From positions 1 through 64,000 of IMG/VR virus record IMGVR_UViG_3300027805_000011: a stretch of 64,000 nucleotides of DNA; one strand, written 5' to 3'. Source of the DNA: a virus. Both the position numbers and the translations under genes were made by a program. The notes beneath the pieces are model-generated. The model was not told where the DNA came from. It saw nothing but the letters and a program-made list of their open reading frames with translations, and ran no database searches. Shown here piece by piece: positions 8,060 to 16,957 of the stretch. The stretch's first letter is position 1. The number at the start of each line of letters is the position of its first letter.

Positions 8060-8407
8060 ATGCCATTTGAGCAAACAGAACGCATCATCGCCGTGGCGGC
8101 AGACGCCGTGGGCACGTTGTTCCCTGCGCTTCTCACCCAATACGGTGAAGCCTTGCCCGATGCTGATCGGCAGATTCTCACGATCGGCGGGCACTGGGAC
8201 GATGCTGACAAGACCCGCATCCGTGCGGCTTCGCTTACCGATGGCACGATTACCGGGCAACCGCTCACCGACGGGCGGGTCGCCTTTCGGTGTCTTTGGC
8301 AGGCGGACTTGGCCGCTGCGTTTGATGAGGATGGGATCGAGGGCGTCGAGCAACTGAGTGAAGAGCAACTGGCCGCATTGACGCCAGCACCGGAAGCTGA
8401 GTTGTAG
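8060..8407 (+). CDS. Hypothetical protein in fibre cluster
   Basis: 115 residues from ATG 8060, one base after the upstream stop, opening MPFEQTERIIAVAADAVGTLF. It is acidic at the end (EGVEQLSEEQLAALTPAPEAEL) and mostly helical with a short beta part around HWDDADKTRIRAASLTDG. I do not recognise it. Position suggests a small virion or chaperone protein for the fibre paralogues. A longer upstream frame to 7913 overlaps the real fibre gene and is rejected. Confidence 0.6.
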   Translation: MPFEQTERIIAVAADAVGTLFPALLTQYGEALPDADRQILTIGGHWDDADKTRIRAASLTDGTITGQPLTDGRVAFRCLWQADLAAAFDEDGIEGVEQLSEEQLAALTPAPEAEL

Positions 8408-8424
8408 TATCATAACTCCACATG
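8408..8424 (+). promoter_or_regulatory. ATAATAAC-type motif (TATCATAAC form)
   Basis: TATCATAACTCCACATG, directly after the upstream TAG and ending in the next start codon. It shares the TCCACATG tail with the copies at 2007 and 18227. Confidence 0.45.
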
Positions 8425-8613
8425 TCGTATCGAGTCACGGTTGAAGAGCTTCGCAAAGGCGCACCGCCCTTGCGGATGATTTCGCTCACGGGCGCGGATT
8501 GGCTCCAAGCCATCGACGCGGTGACCGAAGTGCTCTCCCGCGAGGACGGCTACTTCAACCAAGAGGAAGACGACAACACGGCCACTGAGCCGGATGATGA
8601 ATTACTTTCATAG
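8422..8613 (+). CDS. Small hypothetical protein (63 aa)
   Basis: 63 residues, MSYRVTVEELRKGAPPLRMISLTG then DWLQAIDAVTEVLSRED and a very acidic tail. The start codon is part of the preceding ATAATAAC-type motif. It overlaps the following glycosyltransferase gene by 20 bases. No family recognised. Confidence 0.55.
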   Translation: MSYRVTVEELRKGAPPLRMISLTGADWLQAIDAVTEVLSREDGYFNQEEDDNTATEPDDELLS

Positions 8614-9571
8614 CGGGGACTTAGGCGATGTCATCTATGCCCTGCCCGCGATCCGGGCTTTGGGTAAAGGCGATCTGTATCTGAACTCCCGTCCGTGGAC
8701 GGCGAAGATGACGCCCGAGCGGGCCAACGTGCTTCGTCCGCTCCTCGAATCCCAGGACTACATCGGCAAGGTGATTCACGGGGATGCGCCGAAGTCCGAA
8801 TACGTAGTCAACTTCTCCACGTTCCGGAACGGCGGGTTGATCTATGGGGTCAGCCTCATGGAACTGCAAAGCGATTGGGTCAATGCCAACGCGGAGCCGG
8901 AACCTTGGTTGAAGGTCGCGCCATCGGCCAAATCCCGTGGCCGCATCGTTTGTCATCGCAGCCCGCGATATCACAATCCGTATTTCCGCTGGGATGAGAT
9001 CGGCGAGAAGTTCGGCACGCAGCTTCTTTTTGTCGGAATGCCGCATGAAGTCGAGGAACTACGACGAGTGACCAAGATCCATGCCGAATATGCCGTCACG
9101 CAGGATTACCTCGAACTCGCTCGGCTGATTGCGGGCGCGGATCTTTTCATCGGCAACCAATCATCCCCGATGGGCTTGGCGATCGGCCTCGGGGTGCCGT
9201 TTATCCAAGAGACATGCCTCTGGACGCCCGACTGCCTCTACCCGCGAAAGAATGGTTTCTATTCCTACAACGGAGGAATCCCGAGCCTGGATATCCCTGA
9301 GTTTATCCCCCCGCCGGATGTCGACCGCAATGTGATGCCTCCGGGCGGATGGCAAGTGATCTCCCTTCGCACGGGTGAGCGCGCCACCTTCAAGTCGCAC
9401 CGCTTGGCGACCAAGCACCTCAAGGGTTACGACCGCTATCTCAACGACGAATCCGCCGCCCAAGAGGTTGACCGGCAGAATGCGGTCCGCATCCCGCACC
9501 TCGTCCGGCGCGACAGTGCATTCCAAATCTTTGGGAAAGTTAAGCCGCTGGTCGACGCGGTATCCAAATGA
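8594..9571 (+). CDS. GT-B fold glycosyltransferase-like protein with C-terminal PPGGW module
   Basis: 325 residues. The opening FHSGDLGDVIYALPAIRALG and the later FIGNQSSPMGLAIGLGVP are the N- and C-lobe signatures of heptosyltransferase-like (GT9-type) GT-B enzymes. It may modify a sugar on a virion or host surface polymer. After residue about 240 comes VMPPGGWQVISLRTGERATF, a module seen again at the start of the protein at 45874. The first two codons are both ATG; the gene overlaps its neighbours by 20 bases upstream and 4 bases downstream (ATGA), so it is co-translated. Activity could be lost; no catalytic acid was assigned. Confidence 0.68.
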   Translation: MMNYFHSGDLGDVIYALPAIRALGKGDLYLNSRPWTAKMTPERANVLRPLLESQDYIGKVIHGDAPKSEYVVNFSTFRNGGLIYGVSLMELQSDWVNANAEPEPWLKVAPSAKSRGRIVCHRSPRYHNPYFRWDEIGEKFGTQLLFVGMPHEVEELRRVTKIHAEYAVTQDYLELARLIAGADLFIGNQSSPMGLAIGLGVPFIQETCLWTPDCLYPRKNGFYSYNGGIPSLDIPEFIPPPDVDRNVMPPGGWQVISLRTGERATFKSHRLATKHLKGYDRYLNDESAAQEVDRQNAVRIPHLVRRDSAFQIFGKVKPLVDAVSK

Positions 9572-9975
9572 CCAACTGCGAAAAAGGCACTCACGCCGAA
9601 TTGTTGTTTGCTGCGGAGGCAACCTCTCGAAAATTCAATATCTTGATCCCGATGGGTCCGACCAGCAGCACGGTCGATGTTTGGATCGTCGCGGCGGCGG
9701 GGCGTCCGATCAGTGTCCAGGTCAAACGGGCTTGGGTTGACCCAAAGCGCCGCCTGTATCAAGTGAAGGTTTCCCGCCGCGGGACGCGCAAGAAGAAGCC
9801 AGCCAAGTATAAAGCCGGCGATTTCGATATCCTTGCCGCCTATCTTCCGGACGTGAACCAGTTCGTCTTGTGGAAATTCAAAGAGATCAAGAACCGGGGT
9901 AAGATCAGCTACACTCCCCGCATCCATCGTCAGCCCGGCAACTGGGAACTCCTCGAACAGTTTGTTGCCTCTTAG
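9568..9975 (+). CDS. PD-(D/E)XK nuclease-like protein
   Basis: 135 residues with KGTHAELLFAAEATSRKFNILIPMGPTSSTVDVWIV then RPISVQVKRAW. The E (in HAELLF), the D (in VDVWIV) and QVK give the PD-(D/E)XK core, close to archaeal Hjc-like resolvases and the phage PDDEXK family. A basic stretch RRGTRKKKPAKYK may touch DNA. It sits between two glycosyltransferase-like genes in the virion block, not near other recombination genes, so a role in packaging or host DNA attack is possible. It overlaps the previous gene by 4 bases. Confidence 0.7.
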   Translation: MTNCEKGTHAELLFAAEATSRKFNILIPMGPTSSTVDVWIVAAAGRPISVQVKRAWVDPKRRLYQVKVSRRGTRKKKPAKYKAGDFDILAAYLPDVNQFVLWKFKEIKNRGKISYTPRIHRQPGNWELLEQFVAS

Positions 9976-9984
9976 GTATTCGGC

Positions 9985-10000
9985 TATAATAACCGCACAT
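9985..10000 (+). promoter_or_regulatory. ATAATAAC motif
   Basis: TATAATAACCGCACAT; here the start codon is at 10007, so any leader would be about 10 bases. TTGCCT lies 14 bases upstream of TATAAT. Confidence 0.5.
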
Positions 10001-10006
10001 CCGCGT

Positions 10007-10762
10007 ATGCTACTTGTCCTTCCCGTCAGCAAGGCCGACCTGAAGCTCGCCACCGCTCTGGCTGGCCATCTTGAGCTTTTGGGCGGGCTGGCGCGTCACA
10101 AGCTCCTTGTGGTCGGAACGATCCAGACCAAGGACGAGGCGGCGGCTCTGAAGGAGAGATTGGCCCCGCTTTTTGCCTCGGCCGACCTCTTTGTTCCGGA
10201 TTCCGAGTGTGAACTCGGCTGGCCCCAAAGTGCCAATCACCTTTGGGCGCGGACGGTCCGCCACCTCCAGCACAGCGCGAATAAAGACATATGGTATTGG
10301 TTCGAGGCCGACAATACCCCGATTCGGGAAGATTGGCTTGATGCGATCGAGACCGAATACAACCAGGCCCAAAAGCCGTTTCTGGGCGCGGTCCAGCCGA
10401 CCCGGATGCTCGACCGCAAGACCCGCGAGTTCGTCAAAGTCGACGGCGAGCATGTCATCGGCACTTGTGTTTATCCGGCCGATTTCCACGGCCGCTCGCT
10501 GCTTTGGAGCTATGTCCGTCTCGATGACGGCCCGAATGTCGAACCCTTCGACGTGTATCTCCGCCACGAGATGCGTCCGAACACGGCGGTCTCCAAACTG
10601 ATCCACAACAACTGGCGCACGAAGAACTACGAGATCGGACCGAAAGGTGAGATCTACTGCGACCCGATCGACGACCTCTCAGTCTACGGTCCCGTGCCCG
10701 CCGATGCCGCCGTCGTCCACGGATGTAAGGACGGCTCGCTTATAGAAGCCCTGCAAAAATGA
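10007..10762 (+). CDS. GT-A-like glycosyltransferase-type protein
   Basis: 251 residues. The central FEADNTPIREDWLDAIETEY looks like the acidic metal-binding segment of GT-A fold glycosyltransferases, and the first 100 residues (LLVLPVSKADLKLATALAGHL, HKLLVVGT) fit the alternating beta-alpha nucleotide-binding half. The C-terminal half has GEHVIGTCVYPADFHGRSLLW. Together with the GT-B-type gene upstream it could glycosylate a phage or host surface component. I chose ATG 10007 because the motif just upstream would otherwise lie inside the gene. The stop overlaps the portal start by 4 bases. Confidence 0.55.
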   Translation: MLLVLPVSKADLKLATALAGHLELLGGLARHKLLVVGTIQTKDEAAALKERLAPLFASADLFVPDSECELGWPQSANHLWARTVRHLQHSANKDIWYWFEADNTPIREDWLDAIETEYNQAQKPFLGAVQPTRMLDRKTREFVKVDGEHVIGTCVYPADFHGRSLLWSYVRLDDGPNVEPFDVYLRHEMRPNTAVSKLIHNNWRTKNYEIGPKGEIYCDPIDDLSVYGPVPADAAVVHGCKDGSLIEALQK

Positions 10763-13080
10763 CAAATTCCGAACTTGCTCCTCTCGAAATCCTCGGCCTC
10801 GACGAAAACGGCAAAGCGCCGAAGATGCGCGTCGACAACGTCAATTCGGCCCGTTCGATCTACAAAGCGATCAAAGACAGCGACCAAGGCTCCTCCAAGA
10901 ACCGCGCCTTGGTCGACGCCATGTTCAATGGCGCGGCTCCCTTCAATCAGCAGGATTTGATCGAAATGGGGCAGGGGGAACGAACCAACCTCGACTTCGG
11001 CGAAGCCGCTTCACTGAAAGAGCAAGCCCTCGCCGGATACTACGACCTGACCTCCTCGGTCGATGTCATGGCGCGGATCACCATCGACTACGGCTCGCCC
11101 GAGCAGCGCGTCGAGTGGGAGCGGGTCTTGGCCGAAGAATTTCACCGGACGCTCAAGGAGTGGCAGGAGTTTGAATTTAACCATCAAATGCTGGCCGATC
11201 AGTTCGTCTCGCACGGCGTCGGGGTCTGTTATTTCGAAGACGAAGTTGATTGGCGCTGGCGGGTCGCAGGCTTGTCCGAGTTCCGCATTCCGCGTGGAAC
11301 ACGGGCCTCCGAGTGGGAGATCGAGGTCGCCACGGTCGACCGCGAATACCAAGCGCATCAACTCTATAAATTCATTGAAGACCCGGCGGTGGCGAAGGAT
11401 CTCGGGTGGAACGTCAAGATGGTCAAAGAGGCACTCATCCGTGCCTGCCGCGAGTCGACGTATCAAGAGGCCGGTGAGTGGGAGAAGCTCGAAGTCGAAC
11501 TCAAAAACAACGACCTCCTCTACGGCAACAGCCGCGGGAAGAAGGTCCATGTCGTCCACATGTGGGTGCGCGAGTTCGACAAGAAAGTCAGCCACTTGAT
11601 CTTCCTCAAAGACCCGATCGGCTCGGACGAGAACGCCAAGGAAGAGGATTTCCTTTTCAAGAAGCCGAACCGCTTTGACGCCCCGACGAACTGCTTCGTT
11701 ACCTTCTGCTACGGCGTCGGCAACGGGACCTACCACGGCATCCGCGGGCTTGGATACAAGGTGTATCCACACATCCAACTCCTCAATCGCCTCCGCTGTG
11801 GCATGGTCGACGGGGCTCTGCTTTCGAGCGCGTTGATCGTCCAGCCCGGCGACAACGGCTCCCGTGCGCTCGAAGATCTGACGTTGTCTTACTACGGCCC
11901 TTACGCGCTGTTCCCCCCAGGACTCAAAATCGTCGACAAGGCGATCCCGAATTATAATCAGAACCTCATTCCGGTCTTGAACGACCTGACGATGAATATG
12001 CAGAACCGCACCGTTGGCTATCAGTCGCGTGCGGTGACGCCGGATGGTCAGTCGCGGACGGCTTATGAGGTTCGCGCCCAGTTGCAGCAGGAAGCGGTGC
12101 TCGGTGCGGCGGCGATCAATCTGTTTTACCACCCTTGGAAACGTCTCCTTCGTGAGGCATACAGGCGTTTAGTGTCGCGTGATTATGCCGCTAATGAGCC
12201 CGGCGGTCGCGAGGCGTTGGAGTTCAAGAAACGGTGCATGGCCCGTGGGGTTCCGGAGGAGGCGATCCATCGCTTCAATACGGTCGAGCCCGTCCGGGCG
12301 ATCGGCTACGGCAGTCCCGGAATGCGGAGTGCGGCGATCGACGAGACGATGCAGATCTTCGGCAGCTTGGACGAGGCCGGTCGGATCAATCTTCTCCGCG
12401 ACCGCATTGCCGCCCGTTTCGGTCAGGAAGTGGTCGACCGCTATCTGCCGTCGCCGTCCACGACACTTCGCACACCGATCGACGACAAGATCGCGCTCCT
12501 CGAAAACGCCACGATGACCAGCGGCACCGGATTGCCGGTCTCCTCTGGCGAGAACCATTTCATTCACGCTTCACGTCACCTCACCGCGCTCGACGGACTC
12601 GACCAAGCGGTGTCTCAGGGTCAGGCCGAGCCGCAAAATGCGCTCCGCGCCTACCAGACCATGTTGCCGCACCTCGGAGAACACTTGCAGTTACTTGCTC
12701 CGGATGTGGCCCGTCAGGACCAGATCGCGCTCATGCGCCAGCGGTTCCAGCAACTCAATGCCTCGGGACAGCGTTTGGCCGACGAGCTTCAAGCCGCCGC
12801 CGAGCAGCAAGCCAAAGCCCAAGAGGCCGAGCAAGCCCGTGCGATCGAAGCCGAACGCGCCCGCATCGCCCAGATGGAGCAGCAGTTGGCCGAGGCTCAG
12901 ATGCTTTCCCCGAAGGCGCAAGCCGACCTCGCCGAACGTCGGGCCAAACTTCAGATGCAGATCGAGAAACACCAGATCGACATGCAGACCAAGCAGGCCA
13001 AGGTCATGCAGGAGCTTGCGCTCAAAGACGCCAAAACCGCTGCCGAGATTGCCCCGGCTGCACAACCGATGATTCCGTGA
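10759..13080 (+). CDS. Portal protein
   Basis: 773 residues, the size of podovirus portals. The ring it forms sits at the head vertex, binds the terminase and later connects to the tail. The N-terminal two thirds show the portal pattern with VSHGVGVCYFEDEVDWRWR, SEFRIPRGTRASEWEI and GNGTYHGIRGLGYKVYPHIQLLNRLRCGMVDGALL. From about residue 640 it turns into a long Q/A/E/R-rich coiled coil (AAEQQAKAQEAEQARAIEAE and onward), which could form the barrel or a tail-proximal extension. The stop is shared with the start of the next gene (GTGA). Confidence 0.88.
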   Translation: MTNSELAPLEILGLDENGKAPKMRVDNVNSARSIYKAIKDSDQGSSKNRALVDAMFNGAAPFNQQDLIEMGQGERTNLDFGEAASLKEQALAGYYDLTSSVDVMARITIDYGSPEQRVEWERVLAEEFHRTLKEWQEFEFNHQMLADQFVSHGVGVCYFEDEVDWRWRVAGLSEFRIPRGTRASEWEIEVATVDREYQAHQLYKFIEDPAVAKDLGWNVKMVKEALIRACRESTYQEAGEWEKLEVELKNNDLLYGNSRGKKVHVVHMWVREFDKKVSHLIFLKDPIGSDENAKEEDFLFKKPNRFDAPTNCFVTFCYGVGNGTYHGIRGLGYKVYPHIQLLNRLRCGMVDGALLSSALIVQPGDNGSRALEDLTLSYYGPYALFPPGLKIVDKAIPNYNQNLIPVLNDLTMNMQNRTVGYQSRAVTPDGQSRTAYEVRAQLQQEAVLGAAAINLFYHPWKRLLREAYRRLVSRDYAANEPGGREALEFKKRCMARGVPEEAIHRFNTVEPVRAIGYGSPGMRSAAIDETMQIFGSLDEAGRINLLRDRIAARFGQEVVDRYLPSPSTTLRTPIDDKIALLENATMTSGTGLPVSSGENHFIHASRHLTALDGLDQAVSQGQAEPQNALRAYQTMLPHLGEHLQLLAPDVARQDQIALMRQRFQQLNASGQRLADELQAAAEQQAKAQEAEQARAIEAERARIAQMEQQLAEAQMLSPKAQADLAERRAKLQMQIEKHQIDMQTKQAKVMQELALKDAKTAAEIAPAAQPMIP

Positions 13081-13289
13081 GGGACTACAAAAAAGAATAC
13101 GAAAGCTACCATGCCTCTCCGGTCCAGAAGAAGCGCCGCGCTCAACGCAACGCCGCCCGTCGGAAGATGAGCAAACTCGGCCACGTCTCCAAAGGCGACG
13201 GCAAGGACGTGCATCACCGCAGCGGGATGAGCAACCACATGTCGAACCTCGCCGTGTTGCCGAGGTCCGTGAACCGGAGTATAAAATAA
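13077..13289 (+). CDS. Small HNH-like phage protein
   Basis: 70 residues starting at GTG 13077, whose last bases overlap the portal stop. It begins RDYKKEYESYHASPVQKKRRAQRNAARRKM and continues KGDGKDVHHRSGMSNHMSNLAVLPRSVNRS. The KDVHH, N and N/R spacing resembles the HNH betabetaalpha-metal nuclease core found in short basic phage proteins next to portals and terminases. HNH proteins often assist terminase cleavage during packaging. Some catalytic positions are not certain in this short copy. Confidence 0.6.
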   Translation: MRDYKKEYESYHASPVQKKRRAQRNAARRKMSKLGHVSKGDGKDVHHRSGMSNHMSNLAVLPRSVNRSIK

Positions 13290-13290
13290 C

Positions 13291-13524
13291 ATGCCAGCTT
13301 ATTATCCAGAGGGTGATACCCCGCTTCGTGAGGATTACACCGAGCGCAGCCTCCAGAAGATCAATTCTGTCCTCTATGCGGCCAGCCCGACCTGGGACGA
13401 CATTGTGCTGACCTATGCCGGCAGCAACCTGACCAAAGTAGAATATAAGTTGAATGGCCAGATTGTTGAGACCCGGAACTTCTCTTACACCGGCACCAAT
13501 TTGACCCGCGTCCTGAAAAGCTAA
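13291..13524 (+). CDS. Fourth protein with MPxYxPEGDTP module plus beta domain
   Basis: 77 residues. It opens MPAYYPEGDTPLREDYTERS and then has a short beta-rich piece (DDIVLTYAGSNLTKVEYKLNGQIVETRNFSYTGTNLTRV). It is placed directly before the large fibre gene, with the stop and the next ATG overlapping by one base. Like the 61-residue copy at 6007 it could anchor other surface proteins. Confidence 0.6.
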   Translation: MPAYYPEGDTPLREDYTERSLQKINSVLYAASPTWDDIVLTYAGSNLTKVEYKLNGQIVETRNFSYTGTNLTRVLKS

Positions 13525-16133
13525 TGTCTTGGAGCTTTAATCCCTTTACCGGCAACCTGGATCTCGTCGGTTCCGGCGGCGGCACGAGCTACATAGACGG
13601 CGACGTCGAATACCACAGCAATCTTCCGGTGACCGCTGGAACGCCCGCGGTGAATAGCGCGTTCCTTGTGAGAAAAGGCGAGGGGCTGTATTTCATCTCG
13701 CGCAAGCCTGCTGGAATCTGGGTGCGTGAGTTGAACAACGGAAATTTGGACGATTGGAAATTTGCGGGCCTTTTTAGTGATTTGTATCGGGATGCGAATT
13801 TTAGGATCATCTCGGATTCTGACGTCAGCAAAGAATTGGCTTTCGATGTTTCGGGCGTAACCACCGGCACCACCCGCACGATCACCGTCCCGAACAAAAA
13901 CGTCACGCTGGACGACGCTGGCGACTCCCGCACCCCGACAAGCCATGCGGCCAGCCATGCGGCGGCTGGAAGTGATCCTGTCTTCAACCAAAATCTTAAC
14001 ACGGCGGACAGCGTTGAGTTTGGCGAGCTTTTAGTTACTGGCGCCGTAAATTTTGCCAACGCAGTTCTAAACGATTTTAGCTTCAATACAAGCGTCCTAC
14101 TTAAAGACAATAATGACCACATTGGAACGCTTAGTGTTGATGCAGACAGCTTGTCAGCCAACCGTTTATACACGCTCCCCGACGCCTCTGGCACGCTCGC
14201 GCTGACCACAACGGCACCAGCCTCCCACGCCCACGGCAACCTCACGAATGCGGGGGCCATCGGCTCAACGGCTGGCTTACCAGTTGTAACAACCACTTCG
14301 GGCGCAATTACAACGCTTGCCCTTGGAGCGGCCAACACGGTTCTCAAGGTCAATAGCGGTGGGACGGCAGTGGAGTTTGGTGCGGCTGGCGGCGTCACCA
14401 GCGGAAACATTGATAACGCTGTCCTGCGGGCGGACGGAACTGGTGGAAGCGCAAGTCAAAGCTCCGACCTAATCGTAGACGATCCAGTAGTCGCCTTCGC
14501 CTGCACGGGAGACGCATCAACCGACATCATCACGACGGTTGGTCATAATTTCACCGAGAACCAGCGTGTTCGTTTCCAAAGTCTTACGGGCGGTAGCGGC
14601 TTGTTTTTTGGTGGGCCAGCATCAAGCACGACCTATTTCGTCCGCAACATCTCGGGCAACACATTCCAAGTCTCCACAACCAGCGGCGGCGCGGCGGTCA
14701 ACTTCACCACCAACATAACGGCGGGTGCCGTCCTCGCGATTCAGCGCAATCTCACGCTTCGCACAAGGAAGCAAGCGTTTTCCATGACGGCGGATGCCGC
14801 TACGAATGTGATCACCGCCACGGGCCATACATTCGTCAATGGAGACGCGGTCAGTTTCTACAATCTGACTGGTGGCAATGGCCTTGACGAAGTATCGCGC
14901 TGGTATGTCATCGAGGCCGACACCAACACATTCAAGGTTTCCAACTCGTTAAACGGCACCGCCCGCGACATCACGGCAGACTACACGGGCGGCACCGTTG
15001 AATTGGAAATCCCGCTTGTCCTCGGCCTACCGCGTTCTTCCGCGCTTATACTCGGAGACAAGCCAGACGGAACCCTTATCGGAGGAAATTTGCGCGGCTA
15101 TGGCGCGGTGGATTTTCAGACGAACCGCAACGGCCAGAACGCCATTGCTTCTGGCCCATTTTCGTTCATCGGCAACGGCCAAAACAATACGGCAAGCGGA
15201 ACTCGCGCAACAGTCCTTGGCGGCACAGGCAACACGGCCAACAATACGGATGCTGTTGTTTGCGGTGGAGAGGCGAATGGTGCAAGCGGTGTGCGTTCTA
15301 TTGTGTGCGGCGGTTCAAGCAACAACGCAACTGCACAATGGGCCTGCATCGGCGGCGGAACTGAAAATACAAATAGTGGCGTTGCTGCATTTGTTAGCGG
15401 TGCAAGCAATACTGCCACAGGAGCGCAGTCTGGCATTCTATGTGGAAGAAACGCGGGAGCGGATCGCGAAAATATATTTGCCCATGCAACTGGTCGCTTT
15501 GGCGCGCAGGGTGACGCGCAGACAGTCCGCGTCTCTTTAAGAAACCGCGCAAGCACCGCAACTGCTGTTGAGTTGTTCATGGGATTCAACGCCGATGCCC
15601 GATTTCCCATTCCATCGGGAAAAACCATGTCGGCACTCATTAACATTATTGCCGCGACCAGCGGGGGCGAATTTGCCAATCGTTATGTCCGCGCCGTAAC
15701 CATTGCCAATCGCGGCGGCACAACGGCACTGCGCGGAGGCGTTAAGGACATAGACACCGACGAGCAGATCGGTGGTGCTGATGTCACGATCTCGGCCAAC
15801 GACACGAACGATGCCATCCGCATTGAGTTCAGCGGGGTCGCCCCTGTCACGGGATGCACTGGAACGGCGTCCACAGATCGCATCAACAAGGTTGCTCACG
15901 GCTACTCCAACAATGATGACATTGTCTTCACCTCGCTAACAGGTGGCGCGGGCCTCACGGCGAATACCGTGACTTATTGGGTCATCAACGCAAACGCCGA
16001 CGATTTCCAAGTTAGCGCAACTCGCGGCGGCGCCGCCGTGAACATCACGACCGACTACACGGACATGACCGCCGCCCGACTTTTCCGCGTAGTCGCAGGA
16101 ATCGACGCCGTTGAAGTAGGCCACGGAACATAA
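13524..16133 (+). CDS. Tail fibre with FCCH-like repeats and a YadA-like head
   Basis: 869 residues. It starts MSWSFNPFTGNLDLVG, a form common in phage fibre N-termini. Beta-rich units of about 75-85 residues occur near residues 319-405, 416-490 and 771-849, each with a pattern such as TDIITTVGHNFTENQRVRF, SLTGGSGL, TYFVRNISGNTFQVS; they recall the FCCH-like units annotated in phage tail proteins. Residues about 535-645 are short G/N/A/S repeats (ASGPFSFIGNGQNNTASG, VVCGGEANGASG) of the YadA/Hia trimeric adhesin head type. The protein is probably a trimeric receptor-binding fibre. The gene abuts the likely chaperone at 16133. Confidence 0.75.
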   Translation: MSWSFNPFTGNLDLVGSGGGTSYIDGDVEYHSNLPVTAGTPAVNSAFLVRKGEGLYFISRKPAGIWVRELNNGNLDDWKFAGLFSDLYRDANFRIISDSDVSKELAFDVSGVTTGTTRTITVPNKNVTLDDAGDSRTPTSHAASHAAAGSDPVFNQNLNTADSVEFGELLVTGAVNFANAVLNDFSFNTSVLLKDNNDHIGTLSVDADSLSANRLYTLPDASGTLALTTTAPASHAHGNLTNAGAIGSTAGLPVVTTTSGAITTLALGAANTVLKVNSGGTAVEFGAAGGVTSGNIDNAVLRADGTGGSASQSSDLIVDDPVVAFACTGDASTDIITTVGHNFTENQRVRFQSLTGGSGLFFGGPASSTTYFVRNISGNTFQVSTTSGGAAVNFTTNITAGAVLAIQRNLTLRTRKQAFSMTADAATNVITATGHTFVNGDAVSFYNLTGGNGLDEVSRWYVIEADTNTFKVSNSLNGTARDITADYTGGTVELEIPLVLGLPRSSALILGDKPDGTLIGGNLRGYGAVDFQTNRNGQNAIASGPFSFIGNGQNNTASGTRATVLGGTGNTANNTDAVVCGGEANGASGVRSIVCGGSSNNATAQWACIGGGTENTNSGVAAFVSGASNTATGAQSGILCGRNAGADRENIFAHATGRFGAQGDAQTVRVSLRNRASTATAVELFMGFNADARFPIPSGKTMSALINIIAATSGGEFANRYVRAVTIANRGGTTALRGGVKDIDTDEQIGGADVTISANDTNDAIRIEFSGVAPVTGCTGTASTDRINKVAHGYSNNDDIVFTSLTGGAGLTANTVTYWVINANADDFQVSATRGGAAVNITTDYTDMTAARLFRVVAGIDAVEVGHGT

Positions 16134-16627
16134 TGAAAACTTACGGACTCATCTGGCCCAACGGCGAAAAGGAATTGCGGAGCATCGTCTTGGATGACGA
16201 GGGCAACCCTCGCATCGACACACTGCAACCGAATCCGTTGCCCGAAGACTGGCAACAGCCGCAAATCCTCCCGCTGGTGAAGCTGCCGCAGCCAGATCAA
16301 GGCGCATGGGAGCCGAACGTGGTCTGGTATGATGATCGCGTAGAGCGGCAGTGGGTTGCGGGAACGCCTGCGCCTGCGCCGACATTTACGCCCGAAGCGT
16401 GGACGGCACAGCACTTCTCGGCAATGCAGGTCAGCGCCCTTCAGCGATTTGAAATGGCGCTTATGCAAGCAGGCAAGCCGCTTGGGCCGCTGATGACCAG
16501 CCTGAAGGCGTGGATGGAAGCGATGCTTGTTGCCAGCGTTGACCCGACACCGCGCACGTTCGATGCGCCGCCGTGTTCCTATGAGCAGGCAAGCGCGGAG
16601 GCGGTCTTCCAGTTGCAGGGATCTTAA
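16133..16627 (+). CDS. Fibre-associated protein (possible assembly chaperone)
   Basis: 164 residues opening MKTYGLIWPNGEKELRSIVLDDEG, with a proline-rich middle and a helical C-terminal half (EAWTAQHFSAMQVSALQRFEMALMQAG). Its start overlaps the fibre stop (TAATG). Small proteins with a beta N-terminus and helical C-terminus directly downstream of a fibre gene are often fibre assembly factors. That role is context only. Confidence 0.45.
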   Translation: MKTYGLIWPNGEKELRSIVLDDEGNPRIDTLQPNPLPEDWQQPQILPLVKLPQPDQGAWEPNVVWYDDRVERQWVAGTPAPAPTFTPEAWTAQHFSAMQVSALQRFEMALMQAGKPLGPLMTSLKAWMEAMLVASVDPTPRTFDAPPCSYEQASAEAVFQLQGS

Positions 16628-16645
16628 CCCCGCAGCATATTAAGA

Positions 16646-16945
16646 ATGAATGTTTCCGACCCGCTCAACTATGGAATCAACCCCACCGACATGTCGTCGG
16701 GTCGGAAGAGTGCTGGCTTGGCAAAAATGAGCTACGACGGCGAAAGATTGGCCAGACTGGAGACCAAGGTCGACCTGATCTTGGAACACCAGGAGTCGTT
16801 CCGTCGTAGCTTTGAAAAGCATGATGAGCGGCTCAAAGGGTTGGAGAACACCAAGGCCGGCATCTATGGCATCGCCGGAGCAATCGGCGGTCTCTCCGCA
16901 TTCCTCGTCGACGGCCTACGCGCCGCGATCCTTTCCCCTAAATAA
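16646..16945 (+). CDS. Coiled-coil plus membrane segment protein, possible lysis-cassette member
   Basis: 99 residues. A central coiled coil (YDGERLARLETKVDLILEHQESFRRSFEKHDERLKGLE) precedes a hydrophobic segment GIYGIAGAIGGLSAFLVDGL near the C-terminus. This layout resembles the haemolysin XhlA/holin-accessory type proteins near phage endolysins. The two genes that follow are also membrane proteins and an endolysin comes after them, which supports a lysis cassette. Confidence 0.55.
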   Translation: MNVSDPLNYGINPTDMSSGRKSAGLAKMSYDGERLARLETKVDLILEHQESFRRSFEKHDERLKGLENTKAGIYGIAGAIGGLSAFLVDGLRAAILSPK

Positions 16946-16957
16946 TAACCGCACATG
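16940..16957 (+). promoter_or_regulatory. ATAATAAC motif
   Basis: AAATAATAACCGCACATG, overlapping the upstream stop codon and ending in the next start codon. Confidence 0.5.
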
